Of a stretch of DNA of 64,000 nt, positions 51,502 through 59,251 are shown one piece after another (the first letter of the stretch is position 1; every line of letters begins with the position of its first letter). Below the pieces are notes generated by a model that made no database searches, was not told where the DNA came from, and saw nothing but the letters and a program-made list of their open reading frames with translations. A program made the position numbers and the translations under genes. This stretch comes from JBEEPE01 sp964489645. Lineage in GTDB: Bacteria; Verrucomicrobiota; Verrucomicrobiia; Chthoniobacterales; Chthoniobacteraceae. The DNA lies in the NCBI GenBank assembly GCA_964489645.1, contig CAZAZT010000001.1:31815-95814 (forward strand), given 5' to 3'.

Positions 51502-52950
51502 GTGAACCCGACACTGCTCATTGTTGATGACGAGCGCGCGACCCGCGAGGGGTTGCGTGCTTCTTTCGAGGATTCGTTCGACGTTTACGTTGCGGCGAAC
51601 ATCGAGGGGGCGATGTCGGTGGTGGAGGCGGAGCACGTGGACATTGTGCTGACCGATCTCCGGTTGGGGGGCGAGGATGGTATGGTGCTCATCCAGAAAC
51701 TGTTGGCGCGCGCGCATCCGCCGATCATCGTGATGATGTCGGCGTATGGTTCGGTTGAAACGGCGGTCAAGGCGATGCAGTTGGGGGCTGCTGATTTTGT
51801 GGTGAAGCCGGTCAACATCGATCATCTGGAGTTGACGTTGCAGCGGGCACTGCGGTCGCGTCGGACGGAGCAGGAGGTCGTGCAGTTGAAGCAGCAGGTG
51901 GAACGGAACGTTGGGTTGGAGCGGCTTTTGGGCAAGTCCGCGGTGATGGAGGAGGTGTTCGAGACGGTGCGACAGGTAGCGCCGACACGGGCGACGGTTT
52001 TGGTGACGGGTGAGAGCGGGACGGGTAAGGAGTTGGTGGCTCAGGCTGTGCATGCGATGAGTGGGCGTCCGAAGCCCAAGTTCGTTGCGGTTCATTGTGC
52101 GGCGCTTTCGCCTCAGTTGTTGGAAAGTGAGTTGTTCGGGCACGAGAAGGGTGCGTTCACGGGGGCGATGGAGCGCAGAATCGGGCGGTTTGAACAGGCT
52201 TCTGGGGGCACCGTTTTCTTGGATGAGATCGGTGAGATCGACCAGACGACGCAGGTGAAGCTGTTGCGGGTCTTGGGTGAGGAACGTTCCTTCGAGCGAG
52301 TGGGCGGGAATGCCTCGATCAAGGTGGATGTTCGGTTGGTTGCTGCGACGAATCGGGATCTGGAGTCGATGGTGGATGCGGGCGAATTCCGGAGTGACCT
52401 GTTCTTCCGGTTGAACGTGGTGCCCATCCATTTGCCGCCCTTGCGCGATCGGCGGGAGGACATCCCGATCCTGGTGCAGTCGTTTTTGACCCAGTTCGCG
52501 AAGGACAACGGGAAGGGGTTTCGCGAGCTGACGACGGATGCGATGCAGGCGATTGTGGGTCATGGGTGGCCGGGGAACGTGCGGGAGTTGCGCACGGCGA
52601 TTGAGCACGGTGTGGTGATGGCCACGGGGTCCAAGATCACGTTGCGTGATTTGCCGGGAAGCGTTCGCGGGGAGCAGCGGCGAGCGCCGACGAGGGACCG
52701 CGCGTTGGCTTCATCGGGACCGGGCGCTGTTCCGAGGACGGCACCTGTTGAGGTGACTGGCATGCGGTTGGAGGAAGTGGAGGAGCGGGCGTTGTTGGAT
52801 GCGTTGCGGGCCTGTGGAGGGAATGCGACGGAGGCGGGGCGCAGGTTAGGGGTGAGTCGGCGGACGATGCAGCGTCGGGTAGCGGACTTGCGGTCGAGGG
52901 GATTGATTGGTGAGGGGAAGAGGGGGCGTCCGACAAGGAGGGAGGGCTGA
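51502..52950 (+). CDS. NtrC family sigma-54-dependent response regulator
   Basis: The 482-residue protein has a receiver domain (about 1-120) with acidic 'IVDDERA', phospho-acceptor Asp52 in 'IVLTDLRLGGEDGM', and 'VMMSAYGS' and 'VKPVN' in place. The AAA+ domain (about 145-375) has Walker A 'TGESGTGKE', the sigma-54 contact loop 'GAFTGAM', and 'GTVFLDEIGEI'. A Fis-type helix-turn-helix closes the protein: 'ALRACGGNATEAGRRLGVSRRTMQRRV' (about 434-460). It activates sigma-54 promoters on phosphorylation. It starts at a GTG, 35 bases after lysA. No histidine kinase gene is in the window. Confidence 0.94.
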   Translation: MNPTLLIVDDERATREGLRASFEDSFDVYVAANIEGAMSVVEAEHVDIVLTDLRLGGEDGMVLIQKLLARAHPPIIVMMSAYGSVETAVKAMQLGAADFVVKPVNIDHLELTLQRALRSRRTEQEVVQLKQQVERNVGLERLLGKSAVMEEVFETVRQVAPTRATVLVTGESGTGKELVAQAVHAMSGRPKPKFVAVHCAALSPQLLESELFGHEKGAFTGAMERRIGRFEQASGGTVFLDEIGEIDQTTQVKLLRVLGEERSFERVGGNASIKVDVRLVAATNRDLESMVDAGEFRSDLFFRLNVVPIHLPPLRDRREDIPILVQSFLTQFAKDNGKGFRELTTDAMQAIVGHGWPGNVRELRTAIEHGVVMATGSKITLRDLPGSVRGEQRRAPTRDRALASSGPGAVPRTAPVEVTGMRLEEVEERALLDALRACGGNATEAGRRLGVSRRTMQRRVADLRSRGLIGEGKRGRPTRREG

Positions 52951-52951
52951 G

Positions 52952-53500
52952 ATGGGGGCAAGTCGTTGGAGGTTGGACGTGTGGGTTCGCATCTTCGTGC
53001 TGCTTGGTGTGGCGTGGATGTCGGGCTGCGTGAGGGATCGGATCCATGTGGTTCGGGTGAAGGTGGATGAGCAGCGGATGGATGTTTTCCGGAAAGAGGT
53101 CTTGTTGGCATCGTTCCCGGTATCTACGTCGAAGTTCGGGACGGGTGATCGGCCTGGGAGCAACTGCACTCCGTTGGGGCGCATGGAGATCGCTCGCAAG
53201 ATCGGGGGGGGACAGCCACAGGGGATGAAGTTCAAGAACAGGGTTCCGACGGGCGAGATTGTGCCGGTGGATGCGCCGGGGCGGGATCCGATCGTCACGC
53301 GGATCCTTTGGCTTCGTGGGTTGGATTCCGGCAATCGGAACGCGTTCGAGCGCTACATTTACATCCATGGGACGCCGGAGGAGCGGTCATTGGGAAGGCC
53401 GGCGAGCTACGGATGTATCCGCATGCGGTCCAAGGATATCGTGTGGCTCTATGACACGGTTGGGATTGGAGCGCGAGTGGAAGTGTCTGCGCACCGTTAG
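52952..53500 (+). CDS. L,D-transpeptidase (YkuD) lipoprotein
   Basis: YkuD enzymes cross-link peptidoglycan or attach lipoprotein to it. The 182-residue protein has an N-terminal hydrophobic segment ending in a lipobox-like 'AWMSGC', so it is probably a lipoprotein. The catalytic motif is present in full: 'YIYIHGTPEERSLGRPASYGCIRM', with the conserved His, Ser, Gly, Cys and Arg. A preceding 'CTPLGRMEIARKIG' is also typical. The ATG at 52952 has GGAGGG about 6 bases upstream and lies just after the regulator stop, so the two form one transcript. Confidence 0.9.
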   Translation: MGASRWRLDVWVRIFVLLGVAWMSGCVRDRIHVVRVKVDEQRMDVFRKEVLLASFPVSTSKFGTGDRPGSNCTPLGRMEIARKIGGGQPQGMKFKNRVPTGEIVPVDAPGRDPIVTRILWLRGLDSGNRNAFERYIYIHGTPEERSLGRPASYGCIRMRSKDIVWLYDTVGIGARVEVSAHR

Positions 53501-53511
53501 CGGTTTTGGGG

Positions 53512-54243
53512 TCACGGAAGTGACCGATGGAGAAAGGCTTGGATCAGAGGATGATCGTGCGCTTTTTCGAAGAACTGGGGGGATGATCCGTGATGAAGGA
53601 TGAGTCCTTGGTCGATGAAGAGGACGTGATCAGCGAAATCTTTGGCGAACCGAAGTTCGTGGGTGGCGAGGATGCACTGCGTTCCGTGGTTGCGGAGGTC
53701 GGCGATGAGGTCCAGCACTTCACCGGACATGAGGGGATCGAGAGCTGAAGTGGGTTCGTCGAGGAAGAGGATACGAGGTTTGACGACGAGCGCTCGGGCG
53801 ATGGCGACACGCTGCCGTTGGCCGCCGGAGAGTTGCGATGGCGCTCGGTGCGCGTAGGTGCTGAGGCCCAGCTGATGGAGTTGATCGAGGGCGCGTTGTC
53901 CCGCTTCCTTTTGGGAGAGATTGTGGGCGACGGTGAGGGGCAGCGTGAGGTTGCCGAGAGCGGACAGATGGGGGAAGAGGTTGAAGGATTGAAAGACGAA
54001 TCCGTTGTTCCGTCGGTAGTCCAACTGATCCTTTTCGGAGGAGGGGAGGGGTTTTCCGTCGATGAGAGCGGTGCCATCGGTAGGCGATAGAAGACCGGAG
54101 AGGACGCGGAGGAGTGTCGACTTTCCGCTTCCGGATGGGCCGATGAGGACGAGGTTTTGTGTGGTGACCGGAGGGAGGGCGAGGCCTCGGAGGATGGAAT
54201 GGACTCCGGCGCGGAAGGTGAGGTTCCGGAGTTCAATGGTCAT
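53512..54243 (-). CDS. Polar amino-acid-type ABC transporter ATP-binding protein
   Basis: The 243-residue ATPase has Walker A 'IGPSGSGKSTLLRVL', Q-loop 'FVFQSFNLFPHLSALGNLTLPL', signature 'LSGGQRQRVAIARAL', Walker B 'ILFLDEPTSALDPLMSGEVL' and switch His in 'CILATHELRFAKDFADHVLFID'. This pattern, especially 'FNLFPH' and 'ALDP', is typical of the GlnQ/HisP group for polar amino acids. It overlaps the permease gene by 11 bases and ends the operon. Confidence 0.92.
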   Translation of the reverse strand: MTIELRNLTFRAGVHSILRGLALPPVTTQNLVLIGPSGSGKSTLLRVLSGLLSPTDGTALIDGKPLPSSEKDQLDYRRNNGFVFQSFNLFPHLSALGNLTLPLTVAHNLSQKEAGQRALDQLHQLGLSTYAHRAPSQLSGGQRQRVAIARALVVKPRILFLDEPTSALDPLMSGEVLDLIADLRNHGTQCILATHELRFAKDFADHVLFIDQGLILHHGSSPQFFEKAHDHPLIQAFLHRSLP

Positions 54244-55024
54244 AATGGACGCGGCTCTCGAGGTGTCTGGAAAGGAAGGAGATCGGGAGGGTGAGGATCA
54301 GGTAGGCGACGGCGAGCAGGAGATAGCTTTCGAAGTTGCTGAAGGTGTAGGAGGCGACGTTTTTCGCGTTTTGGGTGAGTTCGTCGATACCGATGATGGA
54401 GAGGAGGGATGAGTCCTTGATCAGGGAGACGAACTGTCCAGCGAGTGGGGGGAGGACGGTGCGGAGAGCTTGTGGGAAGATGACGTGTCGGAGCGTTTGC
54501 GTTGGGGTGAGGCCGATGGCGGCGGCGGCTTCCAGTTGTGAGGCTGCGATGGAGTTGAAAGCGGCTCGAAGGATCTCTGCGATGTAAGCGCTGGAGAAGA
54601 TTGAGAGGGCGACGACGCCCGACCAGAACCTGTTCTCGATGCCGGCGGCATGCGCTACCACATAGAAGAGGAGGTAGATCTGCGCGAGGAGCGGGGTGCC
54701 GCGGATGAGAGCGATGTAGCCGTTGCAGAGGTGGCGAAAGGGGAGGATGAGGGAGTTGGAGCCTAGGGCGGTGACGGTGCCAAGCAGGGAGCTTAACAGG
54801 AGAGCCGCGAGGGAGATCTTCAGGGTGTTGATCCAGCCTTTCAGGAAGAGTTGTTTGTATTCCGCGATGGCATTCCAGTCCCAGACCAGGCCCGATTTTT
54901 GGCATGCAGGGACCGCGACAGCGATGACGACCGCGACCGTGAGTAGAGCGCTGATGGCTCGAGAGAGGCGCGGCGCGGGTTTGTCCGAGGGGGCGATGAA
55001 CAGACGTTGGAGGGTCGGGTGCAT
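54233..55024 (-). CDS. Polar amino-acid-type ABC transporter permease
   Basis: The 263-residue permease belongs to the His/Glu/Gln/Arg/opine group. It has an N-terminal membrane helix (about 25-45) and the core domain with 'FLKGWINTLKISLAALLLSSLLGTVTAL', the coupling region 'IAEILRAAFNSIAASQLEAAAAIGLTPTQTLRHVIFPQALRTVLPPLAGQ', and 'LIKDSSLLSIIGIDELTQNA'. No periplasmic binding protein gene is next to it, so the binding protein must be elsewhere or fused into another system. The start lies 7 bases after an ABC-2 permease gene. Confidence 0.92.
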   Translation of the reverse strand: MHPTLQRLFIAPSDKPAPRLSRAISALLTVAVVIAVAVPACQKSGLVWDWNAIAEYKQLFLKGWINTLKISLAALLLSSLLGTVTALGSNSLILPFRHLCNGYIALIRGTPLLAQIYLLFYVVAHAAGIENRFWSGVVALSIFSSAYIAEILRAAFNSIAASQLEAAAAIGLTPTQTLRHVIFPQALRTVLPPLAGQFVSLIKDSSLLSIIGIDELTQNAKNVASYTFSNFESYLLLAVAYLILTLPISFLSRHLESRVHYDH

Positions 55025-55031
55025 GGACGTT

Positions 55032-55847
55032 TCAGATCCCGACGGCTTCGTAGCGACGAACGCCTCGGTGCCACATGATCTTCGCTACAGCGGCGGAGAT
55101 GACGACCCAAAGTGCTTGGATGACGAGTCCTTGGTGGAGGGCGGACGGTTCGAGTTTTTCGAGGAAGACGCTGATGGGGAAGTAGAGTTCGTAGGTGAAG
55201 ATCGCGTATTTGGTGAGTGGCGCGATCGCGTCTGGCAGAAGGTCGAGCGGGAACACATTGCCACTGAGGAAGTACTCGAAGGAGTAGAAGAGGAAGATGA
55301 CGGTGGAGACCTCGAGGAACCAGAAGGCGAGCATGGCGAGGGAGTACGCCACGAAGAACTGGATCAGGGCGGCCATGGCCGTGGAGAGCCCGAACCAGAT
55401 CCAGGTTTCGGGTTGAACGGGGAGCTGGATGGTCTCTCGCAACATCCACAGGACGAGGGCGATCACTGGAAGGGTGACCGCGGTGTAGAGGAGGCGACTG
55501 GAGAGGAAGAGGCTGAGTCGGTAAGCGAGATGGTCGATGGGTTTTGTGACCAAGGCACTGACCTGACCGTCGCGGATTTCTGCGGCGATACGCCATTCGT
55601 CTTCCGTGGGTGTCACGAGGGTGTGGACGACCATGGCGACCACGAAATAGAGGGTCATGCCGCTGCGGCCGTAGGCAGCGAGTGGGGAGTTTTCGACAGT
55701 TCCCGAGGTGAAGACCGCATCCCAGAGGGCCACGGTGGCGAGCAGGGGGACGATGGTGATGAGACTGCGGAGGAGGATGTTCCAGCGATAGACAAAGGTG
55801 TCTTGCAGGCCGAGACGGAACGTTGCGGCGAAGGCGGCTGGCGACAC
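55032..55847 (-). CDS. ABC-2 family membrane protein, orphan permease
   Basis: The 271-residue protein has six membrane helices and belongs to the ABC-2/DUF990 type of export permease: 'AFAATFRLGLQDTFVYRWNILLRSLITIVPLL', 'IRDGQVSALVTKPIDHLAYRLSLFLSSRLLY' and 'FFLSGNVFPLDLLPDAIAPLTKYAIFTYELYFPISVFL'. Such permeases normally come with their own ATPase and often a second permease; neither is found here. It lies between the SurA-like gene (8 bases away) and the amino-acid permease (7 bases away) in what looks like one transcript. Its ATPase may be encoded elsewhere. Confidence 0.82.
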   Translation of the reverse strand: MSPAAFAATFRLGLQDTFVYRWNILLRSLITIVPLLATVALWDAVFTSGTVENSPLAAYGRSGMTLYFVVAMVVHTLVTPTEDEWRIAAEIRDGQVSALVTKPIDHLAYRLSLFLSSRLLYTAVTLPVIALVLWMLRETIQLPVQPETWIWFGLSTAMAALIQFFVAYSLAMLAFWFLEVSTVIFLFYSFEYFLSGNVFPLDLLPDAIAPLTKYAIFTYELYFPISVFLEKLEPSALHQGLVIQALWVVISAAVAKIMWHRGVRRYEAVGI

Positions 55848-55855
55848 GGTGGTTG

Positions 55856-56854
55856 TCAGAAAATCTGGATATGGGCCTTTTTCCTCAGACGCTCCATGTA
55901 GACCCGTTGCTGTTCTGCGCGTTCGATCTCGGAAAGTTTCTGACGGATTTTCTCACGGAGTTCATCGTCGAGTTTCATCGCGCCCCGCGGTTTGGTGTCT
56001 TGCGCATAGAGGAGATAGAAACGGTCGCCGAGAGCGATTGGGGGGGAGGTTTGGCCTTTTTTCAGTTTGAAAGCGGCTTTTGAGAGGTCTTCGTTGAGGG
56101 TTTTGGGGGTGATCCAGCCCCAGTCACCGTCTTTTTCGCGAGAGTCGTCGGTGGAGTGCTCTCGGGCGAGTTCTCCGAACGGTTTGCCGGTTTTGACTTC
56201 ACTGCGAATGCCTTCGAGGAGTTCTTTGCGGCGATCGGGAGGGGTCTTTCCGTCTTCACCGGGCCGAGGGGCGGTGAGGACGATCATGCGGAGGTGGAGT
56301 TGTTCTTCGATGGCGAACTCTTCGGGATGCGAGCGGTAGTATTCGAGGATCTCGGTTTCCGTTCCGACGAAGTTGGATTTGACCGCGGAGTTCCTCAGTG
56401 CGCCGACGATGATCTTGTTGAGCTCGAGTTTTCGGAACTTCTCGATGGTGAGGCCTTGGGCCGCGAGGGTTCGGAGGAAAGCGGACCGGTCACCGTTGAA
56501 GTCGGATCGGATGATGGTGGCGATGCGGTCATCCACGACGTAGGGAGGGATTTGCATTCCCTTCTTTTTGTATTCTTGGAGAAGGAGTGACTGGTCGATG
56601 AGTTCGTTGATGGCGGCGAGACGAAGTTCTTTGACCTTTTCCTCGAGATCTTTCCCTCGGAGGAACTGGCGCAGTCCCTGTTCACGAGGTAACACGATCT
56701 CACGGACCTGAGAAAAGGTGATTGGCTCGTCGTTGACGACTGCGGCGAGGCCGTCGAGCACGTCTTGAGCGTGGAGACGGTTTGCTGGAGGGAGCACGGA
56801 GCAAAGCGCCACGGCGAGCAGGGTGAGGACGGAGCGGCGGAGGGAGTTTGGCAT
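55856..56854 (-). CDS. SurA/PpiC-type periplasmic peptidyl-prolyl isomerase
   Basis: The protein helps fold outer-membrane proteins. The chosen ATG gives 332 residues with a signal peptide (about 1-29, ending RLHAQD); the frame stays open far upstream but only through the antisense of later genes. The SurA-type N-terminal domain reads 'VLDGLAAVVNDEPITFSQVREIV' and 'LRLAAINELIDQSLLLQEYKKKGMQIPPYVVDDRI'. A parvulin-like domain lies at about 180-290, with 'EEQLHLRMIVLTAP', 'GKPFGELAREHSTDDSREKDGDWGWIT' and 'KAAFKLKKGQTSPPIALGDRFYLLYAQDTK'. One parvulin domain is seen, as in short SurA forms. The gene is divergent from rplI. Confidence 0.9.
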   Translation of the reverse strand: MPNSLRRSVLTLLAVALCSVLPPANRLHAQDVLDGLAAVVNDEPITFSQVREIVLPREQGLRQFLRGKDLEEKVKELRLAAINELIDQSLLLQEYKKKGMQIPPYVVDDRIATIIRSDFNGDRSAFLRTLAAQGLTIEKFRKLELNKIIVGALRNSAVKSNFVGTETEILEYYRSHPEEFAIEEQLHLRMIVLTAPRPGEDGKTPPDRRKELLEGIRSEVKTGKPFGELAREHSTDDSREKDGDWGWITPKTLNEDLSKAAFKLKKGQTSPPIALGDRFYLLYAQDTKPRGAMKLDDELREKIRQKLSEIERAEQQRVYMERLRKKAHIQIF

Positions 56855-57094
56855 GGTCGTCGGTTGGCCTTGTGGCGGGAGTTCGAATGGTTCCAGATGA
56901 TAGCGGCACGCGAGGCGGGGTGGGCAAGGAGGGAAAAGGGGGGTGCATGGGTCAGGACGGGGAGGCGCGTTCGGGATGGCCTGCGAGTTTTTGAGAGGGC
57001 TTGACTGGATGGAGAACGTCCGGTTGACTACTCGACCCGTTACGGAAGGCTGGGTGTTTTCTGGGCGGGATTTGAAAACGAACTTTTTGAGTTT

Positions 57095-57658
57095 ATGGCG
57101 ACGACACAGGTGATTCTCACGGAGAAGATTGAAACCCTCGGGGCTGAGGCTGACGTGGTGAAGGTGCGGGCGGGGTACGCGCGCAACTTCCTGATCCCGA
57201 CTGGCAAGGCTTTGGAGGTGACGCCGGTGACGCTGCGTCGCATCAACCTCTTGAAGGCCAAGCGTGCTGAGCGTGAAGCGCGCGAGTTGAACGAGGCGCA
57301 GGATTTGGCGAAGAAGATCAACAAGATCAAGTTGAGCTTGGAGTTGGAGACGGGCGAGACGGGGAAAGCTTTCGGCTCGATCACGAATGCCGACTTGAGT
57401 GAACACCTGCGCAAGCAGTTGGGAGGCAACACGGTGGTGGATCGTCATCGCATCCAGTTGGATCGTCCGATCAAGGAATCTGGCGAACACGAGGTGGTTG
57501 TGAAGCTCCACTCGGACGTGACTGCGACTTTTGTGGTGAATGTGAAGGCCAAGGGCGGGGAGGTCACTGAAGAGGCGGCTGCGGATGACGATCGTCGTTC
57601 CCGTGGGGGTTACAAGGCGAAGGCCAAAGCGCGGCACAAGTCGGCTGACGGCGAATGA
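57095..57658 (+). CDS. rplI: 50S ribosomal protein L9
   Basis: L9 binds 23S rRNA domain V and helps keep reading frame. The 187-residue protein has the conserved N-terminal domain 'VILTEKIETLGAEADVVKVRAGYARNFLIPTGKAL' and a linker helix ('KAKRAEREARELNEAQDLAKKINKIKL'). A C-terminal domain follows with 'GKAFGSITNADLSEHLRKQ' and 'IKESGEHEVVVKLHSDVTATFVVNV'. The family is normally about 150 residues; here a charged tail rich in Lys, Arg, Ala and Asp adds about 35. Unlike the usual rpsF-rpsR-rplI order, no ribosomal gene lies upstream in the window. Confidence 0.96.
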   Translation: MATTQVILTEKIETLGAEADVVKVRAGYARNFLIPTGKALEVTPVTLRRINLLKAKRAEREARELNEAQDLAKKINKIKLSLELETGETGKAFGSITNADLSEHLRKQLGGNTVVDRHRIQLDRPIKESGEHEVVVKLHSDVTATFVVNVKAKGGEVTEEAAADDDRRSRGGYKAKAKARHKSADGE

Positions 57659-57721
57659 TCGGAAGGCTCGACAGGGAGTCCTTGGAGCGACTTCCTGAGT
57701 GAGCGAGCGAGATTTCAGGAT

Positions 57722-57752
57722 GAGCGGAGGTCTTATGGCCTCCGCTTTTTTA
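57722..57752 (+). terminator. Rho-independent terminator between rplI and dnaB
   Basis: AGCGGAGG (57723-57730), eight-base loop, CCTCCGCT (57739-57746) form a perfect eight-pair stem followed by a run of six T to 57751. It lies about 65 bases after rplI and 27 before dnaB, so dnaB must rely on read-through or on a promoter within this short space. Confidence 0.9.
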
Positions 57753-57778
57753 TTGGTCTGTTGTAGAGTCCAGAACGT

Positions 57779-59230
57779 ATGAGTGAGAGTGAAGGGCAGA
57801 AGAAGGGGCGCAAACGTGGGGCGGAAGGGATTGATTTTCGTGAGGCGGAGAAGTACCTGACGGATCCGAATCGGACGCTGCCGCAGTCGCACGAGGCGGA
57901 GCTTGGGGTGCTTTCCAGCTATGTGCTCGATCCTCGGGAGGTGTCGATTGTTTGTGGGGAGAAGAAGGTTTCGTCTTCGTTTTTTCACCACCCGGCACAT
58001 GCGTTGATGTTCGAGGTGTTGCGTTCGCTGACGGAGGCGAACAAGCCGGTGGATTTTGTTACGCTCACGCAGGCCTTGCGTGATCGGAACGCGTTGGATT
58101 CGGTGGGGGGGCCGGCGTTTGTGACGGGTTTGTTCACGTATTTGCCGACGGCAGCGAACGTGAACCATTACGTGGACGTGTTGTTGGAGAAGCACACGTT
58201 GCGGCAGATCATTCGGGTGTGCACGGAGTTCGCTTCTCGTTCGTACGAGGAGCAGGGAACGGTGCAGACGTTGTTGGATGAGGTGGAAGGGCGGATTTTC
58301 AACATCGCGCAGGAGCAGTTCCAGCAGAAGAACTTCTCGATGAAGGACGAGGTGTTGGCGGCGGTTCTGGCGATCGATTCGTACTACGACAGGAAGGGGG
58401 CGTTGACGGGGTTGTCCACGGGCTTGAGGGATCTTGATGCGATGACGGATGGATTGCATCCCGGCGAGATGTTCGTGATTGCGGCGCGTCCGTCGATGGG
58501 GAAGACGGCCTTGGCGATGAACATTGCGGAGAGCATTGCGGTGGATCAGGGCAAAGCGGTTGCGGTTTTCTCTCTGGAGATGAGCACTCAGCAGTTGGTG
58601 CAGCGGTTGGTATGTTCGCGAGCGAGGATCAGCCTTTCGCGTGGGACGGATGGGATGGCGAGCAATCGCGACATGAACGAGATCGGGCGAGCGGCGATGC
58701 AGTTGACGACGGCGCCCTTTTTCATCGATGACACGCCGGGGTTATCGATTTTGGAGTTACGGGCTAAGTGTCGTCGGTGGAAGGCTCAGCACGACATCCA
58801 AGCGATCTTCATCGATTATCTGCAGTTGTTGAAGTCCACGTCCAAACGGGCTCAGGAGAATCGGCAGGTGGAGATCGCGGAGATCTCTGCGGGAGTGAAG
58901 GCATTGGCGAAGGAGTTGAGTGTGCCGATTGTGGTGTTGGCGCAGTTGAACCGTAATCCGGAGGCGCGGACGGGAGACAGCAAGGGGCGTCCTCGGCTGA
59001 GCGATTTGCGCGAATCGGGAAGTATCGAGCAAGACGCTGATGTGGTGGCACTATTGACGCGACCGGAATATTACGAGGACACGAAGGAGGGGAAGGACGA
59101 GGTGAGTGGTAACGCCCTTCTGATCATTGCGAAGCAGCGTAATGGGCCGGTTGGCGATGTGGAGATGACCTTCCTGAAACAGTTCACGCGTTTCGAGAAC
59201 AAGGCGAAGGATTCTCAGAGGGAGCCTTGA
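57779..59230 (+). CDS. dnaB: Replicative DNA helicase DnaB
   Basis: DnaB unwinds the chromosomal replication fork. The 483-residue protein has the N-terminal primase-interacting domain 'TLPQSHEAELGVLSSYVLDP', 'FFHHPAHALMFEVLRSL' and 'VDFVTLTQALRDR'. The RecA-like motor domain (about 210-470) has Walker A 'AARPSMGKTALAMNIAES', 'VAVFSLEMSTQQLVQRLV', Walker B 'IQAIFIDYLQLL' and the arginine-finger region 'LAQLNRNPEARTGDSKGRPRLSDLRESGSIEQDADVVALLTR'. A 25-residue charged N-terminal extension precedes the first domain. It is the usual partner of rplI. Confidence 0.97.
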   Translation: MSESEGQKKGRKRGAEGIDFREAEKYLTDPNRTLPQSHEAELGVLSSYVLDPREVSIVCGEKKVSSSFFHHPAHALMFEVLRSLTEANKPVDFVTLTQALRDRNALDSVGGPAFVTGLFTYLPTAANVNHYVDVLLEKHTLRQIIRVCTEFASRSYEEQGTVQTLLDEVEGRIFNIAQEQFQQKNFSMKDEVLAAVLAIDSYYDRKGALTGLSTGLRDLDAMTDGLHPGEMFVIAARPSMGKTALAMNIAESIAVDQGKAVAVFSLEMSTQQLVQRLVCSRARISLSRGTDGMASNRDMNEIGRAAMQLTTAPFFIDDTPGLSILELRAKCRRWKAQHDIQAIFIDYLQLLKSTSKRAQENRQVEIAEISAGVKALAKELSVPIVVLAQLNRNPEARTGDSKGRPRLSDLRESGSIEQDADVVALLTRPEYYEDTKEGKDEVSGNALLIIAKQRNGPVGDVEMTFLKQFTRFENKAKDSQREP

Positions 59231-59251
59231 TTGGGCGGTTGGGGAGCGGGG

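Noticed and set aside
51370..52608. Minus-strand frame of about 410 codons opposite lysA and the NtrC-type regulator
   Set aside because: Its product is rich in Arg, His, Leu and Pro without any motif, the usual look of an antisense frame; the plus-strand regulator has all its domains.
57001..57029. TTGACT repeated with 17-base spacing before rplI as a promoter
   Set aside because: The first could be a -35 box but no credible -10 hexamer lies at the right distance from either copy, so I did not call it.
56855..58459. Upstream extension of the SurA-like frame by more than 500 codons
   Set aside because: It runs antisense through rplI and dnaB and gives a low-complexity Arg/His-rich sequence; the ATG at 56854 starts a normal signal peptide.
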